The notes below the pieces were generated by a model, which ran no database searches, was not told where the DNA came from, and saw only the letters and a list, made by a program, of their open reading frames with translations. A stretch of DNA of 64,000 nucleotides. Origin: Baylisascaris procyonis. Taxonomy: Eukaryota > Nematoda > Chromadorea > Rhabditida > Ascarididae. Positions 61,401-64,000 of the stretch are shown here, piece after piece (position 1 is the first letter of the stretch; each line of letters opens with the position of its first letter). The stretch covers positions 1,258,001-1,322,000 of the forward strand of contig JAZARR010000212.1 of the NCBI GenBank assembly GCA_037389465.1. The letters run 5' to 3'. A program made the position numbers and the translations under genes.

Positions 61401-64000
61401 AGAAAGTGAATCTTCGGATGATGATGAGCATGAGATGACCAAAACTGGTGCTGCCCCTCATGTAAAAGACGATTATCCAGAAGTTAGTAGGAGTAATGAA
61501 GCAACTGGCGGCTTGTTCTCTTTCTGGCGCGCATCTGAGCGAAAAGCAAAAGAACAGAAAGCTTCCTCTAGAATCCCTTACCCTGGGGCTCCCACCACAG
61601 AATTTGCAGAATCAGCCACTCATCCAGTTCATGAAATCATGGCGGCAAAAGAAATGACGTCTAAGCCACAAAACACGAATCAGCGGCGTGCGAAGACGCC
61701 AACGCTTCGCGAACGCCTTGGCGATTATCGTTTGTTTGGCCGTACCATTCATGGCGGCGAAGAAGACATCGTTGAAAAACATAATGTAAATCCAGAATCA
61801 TACAAGCTGTCAAGTGATCCTTACAGTGGAAAATTAGAAGAAATCACACTTGCTCAAGAACTTTCGTTCTCGCCAGTTCGTGACCACAGCTCTATTTATC
61901 ATCCTGGAGTATCCTATATAAAGGCAAAGAAGCAGCTACAACAGCCGGGTTCATTGGCGAAGAAAGCAGATGAACAGTCCGTTAGTGAATCGTCAGGTGA
62001 TGAAGAACAGGCTCAGAAAAAACAGAAAGCTGTTCTTCATATAAAAGACTGGAAAGCTGCGGGTGATGCAAGTAAGGGAAAAGCGGGTGGTCTTTTCTCG
62101 TTTTGGCGGTTGTCTGATCGGAAAGCAGAAAGTGTAGGTGGCGCCCAGAAAGCGTCTGCGGTTGAGAAGCAAATTTCGGTGGAATCGGTAGACGACTCGG
62201 GCCGAGAAGGCAATACGCCACAGACCGGAGAGATGGTGTCACAGCTTCTGAATGAAAAAGTGGTTGGAATGCAGTCTAGCCGACCAAAGCTTCGCGAACG
62301 TCTCGCTGATTATCGGCTGTTTCGTCGTGTAGTTTATTACGGTGATCAGGAGTTCATTGAGAGAGATAACGTGAGACCAGAAACGTACAATTTGTCTTCA
62401 GTCCCATTCACTGGAGTCTTGGAGCGAACTGAGCGAGAAGAAGAGCTTGAATTCTATCCAATTCGAGATCATTCGTCTATTTATCATCTTGGCACGTCTT
62501 ACTTGAAAGGTAAGAAAGGGAGTAGCAAGTTGGCATGGAAAGAAAAAAAGAAAATTGTTGGTGATGAATCAACGAGTGAATCCTCAAGTCCTGAAAGTGA
62601 TGATGATAATAAGAAAGATGGAGCGACTGGCGATAAAATCAAGGGAACCACAGGTGGTTTGCTATCATTTTGTCGTACCTCTGAGCGAGTTGGAAAAAAA
62701 TCCGATGCGCATCTGAAGTCCGCTTCGGATATAGAACCCCGTCCTTATGCAGCTCCGGTAAATGACATTGGTCCGGTGGACGAAACTGTCCGAACTAAGG
62801 AGTTCAGATCCGGACCTCTCCCTGCTGGCATCCGAACTGATCGCTTAGATCATCCGAGGCTTCGAGATAGGATTAACGACTACCGTTTGTTTGGCCGGTC
62901 TTGCCATGAAGGCGAAGTGACTGTTATTGAAAAGAGCGCTGTTGCGCCCGAAAGTTATGGTTTATCGACAGAGGAGTACCATGGCCCACTTGAAACAGTG
63001 ACTTGCGTAGAGGAACTGCCGTTCAGACCTATTCGTGACTGCACAACTGTGTATCATCCAGGAAGGTCGTTCATCAGGCGAGCACCAAGGCAACCTGAGA
63101 AATTCTCGGTGGAGAAAAGTTCTTCAGAATTTTCTATCAGTTCCTCAGCAGAAGACGAATCTTTGGAAACAAAAGCGCCACAAAAGGAATCAAAGAAGGT
63201 TGATGGCTCGACAGGCACAAAAGCGGATGGGAAAGCGGGCTTCTTATCGTTTTGGCGCTACTCTGAGCGAAAATCAAAAGCGGATTCAGCAAAATCGGGC
63301 AAAGATGTAACACCCGATGTAGTATCTTCTCTTCCATCTCAACATGCACAAGTTGTGACTGTGGATAGTATCCAGCGATCCGGAGAAATTGTTTATGAGC
63401 CATTACGCATGGAAGTTGATGTATATCATTCTGGCTTGCCGCAAGAAACGATGGATGCTAATAAGTCGCACGCATTCACTCATGCAACTCATAAAGGTGA
63501 AGTTGAGTTTGTTGAAAAGGCTGACGTCAGACCAGAGACCTACGGGCTTTCCCGCGCTAATTACGAAGGGCCGCTGTCTAGAGTTGAAAAAGAGCACGAA
63601 TTGGATCCCGCACCTATTCGACAATATGCATCTACCTATCATCCCGGACAGTCTTACGTCAAGTCTAAAAAGCGCTTGCCATTATCAGGCTTCAGAAGAA
63701 AAGAAGATTACGAATCAAGCACATCGGACGGGGAGGATGGTAAAGGTAACGAAATTAAGAAAACCGATAAACACCTGCTTGACGGTGGCAAGAAAAGTGG
63801 CGGCAAGGCCGATAAGGGACCTTTTGGCGTCCTGTCACTTTGGCGTCCCGGAGTGAGCATGTCAAAAGACATTAGTGAAACTGTCACCGATAATGTTCAG
63901 AAAATCGAGTTTCCTGTTGAGTGCACTTCCGATGATTCCGTTTCGGTTCCAAAGGCAAACATATTAGACCACTCTGAGGAAATACGCAGTGACATCGACC
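43353..64000 (+). CDS. frm-1: Protein 4.1/FRM-1-like FERM protein with giant repeat exon (3' partial)
   Basis: This is a membrane-cytoskeleton adaptor of the protein 4.1 family, whose FERM domain binds cytoplasmic tails of membrane proteins and phosphoinositides under the plasma membrane. Coding exons are 43353-43490, 45497-45601, 45928-45970, 46350-46470, 48605-48778, 49906-49993, 50926-51078, 51632-51729, 52120-52298, 52952-53016 and 54178 to the window end. The first ten total 1164 bases (388 codons) and every junction keeps phase. Residues about 34-120 are the F1 lobe, about 120-225 F2, about 225-325 F3, then a FERM-adjacent region ([13 protein letters not shown]). The last exon adds at least 3274 codons of repeats with no stop. 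No spectrin-actin-binding domain was recognised before the edge. The symbol rests on family resemblance to the nematode 4.1 homologue. One intron seems to use a GC donor. Confidence 0.85.
43491..45496 (+). other. Intron 1 of the FERM gene
   Basis: About 2 kb between GTTAGT and a TTTTTAG acceptor. It is AT-rich, and no gene or repeat is recognised inside. Confidence 0.7.
45497..45601 (+). CDS. frm-1: FERM gene exon 2: F1 lobe helix
   Basis: This exon has 35 codons, phase 0 at both ends, an acceptor GTTTTTAG-type and a donor CGG|GTGAGT. It encodes [24 protein letters not shown], in which the pattern L-x-x-V-x-x-x-L-x-L-x-E-x-x-Y-F-G-L is the protein 4.1 family F1 signature. It joins exon 1 directly (YVP then KKAEG) as in other 4.1 proteins. 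Confidence 0.9.
45928..45970 (+). CDS. frm-1: FERM gene exon 3: short F1/F2 linker with apparent GC donor
   Basis: This exon has 43 bases: [14 protein letters not shown] plus one base. The W...D..K.I.KQ.KG pattern is typical of the F1 end in 4.1 proteins. The next exon requires one leftover base, which puts the donor at AAAG|GCTGGT, a GC rather than a GT. The nearby GT at 45975 would break the frame. Confidence 0.8.
46350..46470 (+). CDS. frm-1: FERM gene exon 4: F1 to F2
   Basis: The acceptor TGTTTTCAG is followed by two bases completing Gly, then [16 protein letters not shown], the highly conserved '[10 protein letters not shown]' stretch of 4.1 FERM domains, then [17 protein letters not shown], the first F2 helix. 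The donor AG|GTAAAG leaves phase 2. Confidence 0.9.
46471..48604 (+). other. Intron 4 of the FERM gene
   Basis: About 2.1 kb from GTAAAG to TTTGCAG. It contains a minus-strand protein-like open stretch at 48090-48376, described separately. A second acceptor (GTGATTCAG at 48577) would give a frame-incompatible exon and is rejected. Confidence 0.7.
48090..48376 (-). CDS. Protein-like minus-strand stretch nested in FERM intron 4
   Basis: I do not recognise it. It is open on the minus strand, preceded by a good acceptor (TTTTCATACACAG, ending opposite 48377). It encodes [19 protein letters not shown], then [18 protein letters not shown] and [17 protein letters not shown], which looks more like real protein than chance translation of AT-rich DNA. 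A possible donor follows at AAG|GTGCTT (48180). It may be a nested gene exon, a pseudogene or a transposon piece. No second exon was found. Confidence 0.28.
48605..48778 (+). CDS. frm-1: FERM gene exon 5: F2 lobe
   Basis: One base completes Arg, then [19 protein letters not shown] and [20 protein letters not shown] follow, matching the F2 acyl-CoA-binding-protein-like helices of 4.1 proteins (P-C/A-x-F-x-T-x-A-L-L-G-S-Y). The end is IRELHKQHK. The acceptor is AATTTGCAG and the donor AA|GTAAGA. Confidence 0.9.
48779..49905 (+). other. Intron 5 of the FERM gene
   Basis: About 1.1 kb with consensus ends (GTAAGA, TTTTTTAG). Nothing else is recognised. Confidence 0.7.
49906..49993 (+). CDS. frm-1: FERM gene exon 6: end of F2
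   Basis: The sequence [23 protein letters not shown] matches the conserved 4.1 pattern 'G-x-x-P-A-E-A-E-x-x-x-L-x-x-A-x-x-L-x-x-Y-G-V'. One leading base completes Lys, and the donor AAG|GTACGT is phase 0. Confidence 0.9.
49994..50925 (+). other. Intron 6 of the FERM gene
   Basis: 0.9 kb from GTACGT to TTGCAG. It is AT-rich and no feature is seen inside. Confidence 0.7.
50926..51078 (+). CDS. frm-1: FERM gene exon 7: F3 lobe (PH/PTB-like) first half
   Basis: This exon has 51 codons, phase 0 at both ends. It encodes the F3 strands [14 protein letters not shown], then [22 protein letters not shown]; the F-x-W-x-x-I-x-K-I-x-Y-R-R/K pattern is diagnostic of the FERM C-lobe. The acceptor is CTTGCAG and the donor GAG|GTTAGT. 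Confidence 0.9.
51632..51729 (+). CDS. frm-1: FERM gene exon 8: F3 lobe second half
   Basis: It encodes [21 protein letters not shown] and then AVEHHTFF, ending in the W-K-x-x-V/A-E-H-H-T-F-F-R helix that closes the FERM domain. It ends in phase 2 (CG|GTTCGT). Confidence 0.9.
52120..52298 (+). CDS. frm-1: FERM gene exon 9: FERM-adjacent region
   Basis: After the FERM domain comes [20 protein letters not shown], the FERM-adjacent pattern (S/G-x-F-R-Y-x-G-R-T) that carries phosphorylation sites in 4.1 proteins, then [14 protein letters not shown]. The preferred donor is AATC|GTGTGT (phase 1) because it keeps the next exon in frame. CGT|GTGTCT would not. Confidence 0.85.
52952..53016 (+). CDS. 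frm-1: FERM gene exon 10: short linker exon
   Basis: This exon has two bases plus 21 codons ([21 protein letters not shown]) between a TTTTCAG acceptor and a GAC|GTAAGT donor. It is supported by phase on both sides. Another reading frame is also open, so this exon is less certain than its neighbours. Confidence 0.7.
53017..54177 (+). other. Intron 10 of the FERM gene, before the giant exon
   Basis: About 1.2 kb from GTAAGT to CTTTCAG. It carries the minisatellite at 53284-53618. Because it precedes the giant exon, it is where skipping or inclusion of the repeat region would be controlled. Confidence 0.7.
53284..53618 (+). repeat. Degenerate minisatellite, eight units of ~41 bases
   Basis: Eight successive units of 40-44 bases have a common pattern: C(C/T)TGT near the start, ATCACT(C), CATTTTC, a pyrimidine tract with CTTCTT, then GCACACATAG or GCACGCATAG. 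Copies differ by substitutions and small gaps. The pyrimidine-rich strand is the sense strand of the FERM intron. Confidence 0.75.
54178..64000 (+). CDS. frm-1: FERM gene exon 11: giant repeat exon, open to the window end
   Basis: After a CCTTTCAG acceptor the frame stays open for 9823 bases. I translated every codon and found no stop. Its first ~360 codons are mostly unique ([20 protein letters not shown]..., a Ser/Pro-rich stretch) with three isolated YHxG words at 54592, 54814 and 55027. From about 55260 a ~185-residue unit repeats about 16 times. No membrane segment or enzyme motif is visible. The sequence is polar and highly charged, with serine/acid clusters, so it is likely extended. 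Several strong internal donor-like words (56102, 57725, 58142, 59795, 62510) could allow shorter isoforms. The end lies beyond the window. Confidence 0.85.
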   Translation, partial: MTSTPEKSYTLHSVDTSGKKDMKKVAKTSEVEVGECNDAIFDGSAALVHDDSRSPPAASFGHTTYSSPLRFSPYSARVSQTPQSFHGRAHQEPRNSANGQHESLGFERSQPIHNGPDVSELRKEDDLQFGPLHDTVVVYHPGHYEEISRSGGPMREPPIEAGDDIVFIPRGNWKLTVTNTKPGAVAGSNLGSSLLEKGNELDSWPIKYFVNVYHSGFEKYSGGNKDIDDFERAIWEGSEEVVNWKDIDKSKYPLKSDVLVEPVVRMERSTELPAASLRAHSSVYHCGYSYPVTGTDDSPEARHLSGKWLCSDIIKTYGTSRIGGPKPMRGEQIVREGRESVLNGNRGDDIVQVQPSGDYSHLHRPFAYATHGGKVEVVGKDDVRPETYGLPSTSYDGPLESVSRAEEMSSTPIRDHASVYHSGTSTSKLKKPRIPKIRLGLKSKQEYNSSSSELSEDESREITNSDKRKKKAIIHMRDLPAKASEKVTAVENVYDASAPHPCTTSENGGAKLLFAKTKEYDAEDLKIPKHRRFAHSCHEGEVEVVEKADVKPETYGLPSTSYEGPLQSTKRDEELGMIPIRDHSSVYHSGISFVKPKIPKVAVNVGGKTKKESSSEEPSDNGREDAEKTLRHANYKESQRDGKKVGESGVRLFSFWRSSGRKTKDDDEQRETSFQNGSTYPTITSQVHSGPVDSTDRFPELESTPLRAKVSIYNSEQTGLPGTWTDYRVFERAIHEGDVDFVEKSEVKPQSYGVSCEPYVGHFEKTALQRELVFVPLKEHSAKYHSGQSWGPAVQNAEADETALHESLAGMDKSKDGASELFSSWLVSGRKSISAPVDGHGYPVKVAQAYIGHVDNIFHTEDIQHEPFTIESIRKSAEGTVIEHVSGETTRKEKTSGLPPISCEEHLATLDKGKDLPSVPFRDLATVSSGQQNVGNQDGSEKHAADRSEGNVDYHSLGQSPQGKVESKETGGRSVPCAVDYPVITSHVYAGPLQSVSRSKDIPSEPLHTIVTVYSSDQPKQLGKHQGPQIFRHVVLEGDVEIIEKGDVNLISYKLSSSPYQGPLETVYREEELSSTPIRDHSSVYHSGISFVKFKKPRLPKFGFGLKRTRREESSSGESLSGDEANTEGGGQQMIRAEGCVSEKTSSCDDGHFSLWRPHGWRRKASDGAAELDISTERSVLPGKELPVGSIERSEDMATQPLNIRVVSEQVSKPGLRDRLKDYRLFIHARHDGDVEFVEKVNVKTESYNLSSIPYGGALEHTERDEDLPFTPVREYAAVYHSGLSFGKIRKPKLQVTRFALMKRDTEETSSELSSGEETDEGKRSAGGLFSFWRSSDRRPKTDEVVQKKVAEKASVTCSSPAHGTEKSNEMETGKWNTGIEKHLKRPKLRERLGDYRLFGRIHCDGEVEVIEKGDVNKESYRLQLIPYKGPLECIHREEELSSTPIRDYSSVYHPGRSYIKAKKAISSAMVGKMSSTESSSDESTDESKKKGNKDVRSGLFAFWRSSDRKKKSEEPSAASIADDARPKQPTEVCSGLVWETLKQEDMESGPCLAAGGVPPNTKPKLRQRLGDYRLFGHFSYGGKTEIIDKKDIKPESYKLSSIPYDGVLLNDFPVKDLEFTPIHDCSAIYHSGLSYKRTKKAKLPKLHATLQRSREESSSESTSDEGTGKNEDDAKGVKEGGGGFFSFWRSPMRKSEEAEVTQMITANNAQQTVPQVPHREPIDSTAKTKEMESQAWRYESGTPLPQRQKLRDRLADYRLFGRVFHEGEEDTVSKHDINLQSYKLSSVPYEGDLEDMPKEEELLFAPIREHSSVYHSGKSYVRTKRAKPSAESEGSKGNKVEESSSESSGDENTSFSMKKALLYPRRPLSDAGKRKEGHGMFSFWRASDGRTKDAEALSGLVSAGNYPTMQSKRYSGPVYDTEKTEEIKTESWNVESDVAATKRPKMRERLNNYRLFRHFAHEGEVDVVDKMDVKRESYRVPLGRYEGELWNIQRDNELSPLPLGDYASVYHPGTSYIKLKRKKAPRASVDGTTKGSESSSESSSESVDEKQTVKEVKGASSSVFSFWRAAERKAKEDAKSRRLPVQEAHSLVPSSFTGPVNTMKKTEEMSATPLATMPKVHRITKPRLRERLSNYRLFGHAVHEGDIDIIEKEDVKPETYGLSTLPFEGALESISHERDLSFSPISEHSSIYHPGTSFVRSKKASSVKVGVGFIRHENEEPSSESSSEEEIGKGKKTALLHLKSASTEENKRSDGNSGLFSFWRSSSSKAKDENIVYKAGPSTSLQEVSKEPASDQETKPVPEPSDIHLSKRPGLKERTRDYRLFGRAIVGGDTEITEKSNVNPESYKLSSELYNGPLEHMSCDHDISFEPIRDYSSVYHPGTSYVKTKKALSARLKFFGKDKDSEEESESSDDDEHEMTKTGAAPHVKDDYPEVSRSNEATGGLFSFWRASERKAKEQKASSRIPYPGAPTTEFAESATHPVHEIMAAKEMTSKPQNTNQRRAKTPTLRERLGDYRLFGRTIHGGEEDIVEKHNVNPESYKLSSDPYSGKLEEITLAQELSFSPVRDHSSIYHPGVSYIKAKKQLQQPGSLAKKADEQSVSESSGDEEQAQKKQKAVLHIKDWKAAGDASKGKAGGLFSFWRLSDRKAESVGGAQKASAVEKQISVESVDDSGREGNTPQTGEMVSQLLNEKVVGMQSSRPKLRERLADYRLFRRVVYYGDQEFIERDNVRPETYNLSSVPFTGVLERTEREEELEFYPIRDHSSIYHLGTSYLKGKKGSSKLAWKEKKKIVGDESTSESSSPESDDDNKKDGATGDKIKGTTGGLLSFCRTSERVGKKSDAHLKSASDIEPRPYAAPVNDIGPVDETVRTKEFRSGPLPAGIRTDRLDHPRLRDRINDYRLFGRSCHEGEVTVIEKSAVAPESYGLSTEEYHGPLETVTCVEELPFRPIRDCTTVYHPGRSFIRRAPRQPEKFSVEKSSSEFSISSSAEDESLETKAPQKESKKVDGSTGTKADGKAGFLSFWRYSERKSKADSAKSGKDVTPDVVSSLPSQHAQVVTVDSIQRSGEIVYEPLRMEVDVYHSGLPQETMDANKSHAFTHATHKGEVEFVEKADVRPETYGLSRANYEGPLSRVEKEHELDPAPIRQYASTYHPGQSYVKSKKRLPLSGFRRKEDYESSTSDGEDGKGNEIKKTDKHLLDGGKKSGGKADKGPFGVLSLWRPGVSMSKDISETVTDNVQKIEFPVECTSDDSVSVPKANILDHSEEIRSDID
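55261..64000 (+). repeat. frm-1: Coding tandem array of ~16 units, about 520-590 bases each
   Basis: Each unit reads, in order: (K)LRERL-x-[24 protein letters not shown], KLSSx[27 protein letters not shown](T)SY, a basic patch (KKAKLPK), a Ser/Glu cluster (SSSESSSGDE type), then [13 protein letters not shown] and a variable linker. The Tyr of the VYHxG word lies at 55435, 55936, 56527, 57430, 58015, 58534, 59065, 59620, 60208, 60754, 61315, 61897, 62482, 63052 and 63637; a degenerate copy (VSSG) is at about 56959. Spacings are all multiples of three, from 432 to 591 bases. The array continues beyond the window. The first two and the last visible units lack a clear DYRLF word. Confidence 0.9.
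56134..63846 (+). repeat. frm-1: FSFWR motif series within the array
   Basis: A hydrophobic-aromatic word FSFWR, usually followed by (S/A)S(D/E)RK, recurs once per unit at 56134, 58165, 59233, 59821, 60370, 60958, 61516 and 62095. Variants are FSSWL (56641), FSLWR (57634), FAFWR (58678), LSFCR (62665, Trp replaced), LSFWR (63244) and LSLWR (63832). It stands alone in an otherwise charged, disordered-looking linker, which suggests a short binding or membrane-touching motif. The function is unknown. Confidence 0.85.

Noticed and set aside
55666..63642. Many 60-155 codon ORFs on the minus strand and in other plus frames across 54-64 kb
   Set aside because: They are shadows of the giant exon, whose frame is open throughout and shows repeated protein-level conservation. 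The antisense frames show no independent pattern.
1..64000. Bacterial features (operons, ribosome binding sites, CRISPR arrays, insertion sequences)
   Set aside because: Split genes with nematode-type splice sites show that the DNA is eukaryotic. No direct-repeat/spacer array was seen.
54178..64000. Possibility that the giant exon is a separate intronless gene
   Set aside because: It begins right after a consensus acceptor, in the phase left by exon 10, with no convincing ATG and upstream control region. The FERM fusion is the simpler reading, though RNA evidence would settle it.

Overview
The window looks like AT-rich nuclear DNA from a nematode, probably a parasitic species with large introns. 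The reasons are short pyrimidine-plus-TTTCAG or TTTGCAG 3' splice sites, a protein 4.1 family FERM gene spread over many small exons, a possible spliced-leader acceptor directly before its start codon, and a Ty3/Gypsy-like retroelement remnant. No species can be named from the sequence alone.

Layout. At the left edge (about 6-1632, minus strand) a phase-consistent three-exon model encodes an unrecognised protein. At 4585-6128 (minus) lies a frame-broken gag/protease remnant of an LTR retroelement. From about 6 to 43 kb the DNA is gene-poor. It holds a few weak minus-strand coding-like stretches (7.6 kb and 14.1-15.8 kb), tRNA-like or SINE-like elements (28.85, 37.6, 39.0 kb), a dispersed repeat pair (31.65 and 36.74 kb), a dense cluster of GATA sites (31.93-32.06 kb), two CpG-rich islands (22.93-23.11 and 40.64-41.11 kb), a small tandem repeat (41.5 kb) and long G runs.

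The one strong gene is on the plus strand from 43353 to beyond the end of the window. It is a protein 4.1/FRM-1-like membrane-cytoskeleton adaptor. Ten exons (43353-53016, 388 codons) encode the three FERM lobes and the FERM-adjacent region, all in compatible splice phases. One intron appears to start with GC. The eleventh exon begins at 54178 and stays open to the last base, at least 9823 nt and 3274 codons.

This giant exon is the most interesting object in the window. It encodes about 16 tandem copies of a ~185-residue unit. Each unit has a DYRLF segment, an EGEVE..EK segment, a PE(S/T)Y segment, an EEL..PIRDH segment and a VYHxG segment, followed by a basic patch, a serine/acid cluster and a nearly invariant FSFWR motif. 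A weaker second copy of the core sits in many linkers, so the array looks like a nested duplication. A membrane adaptor with a giant repeat exon recalls the giant exons of neuronal ankyrins. Whether these repeats are described elsewhere in nematodes could not be checked here.
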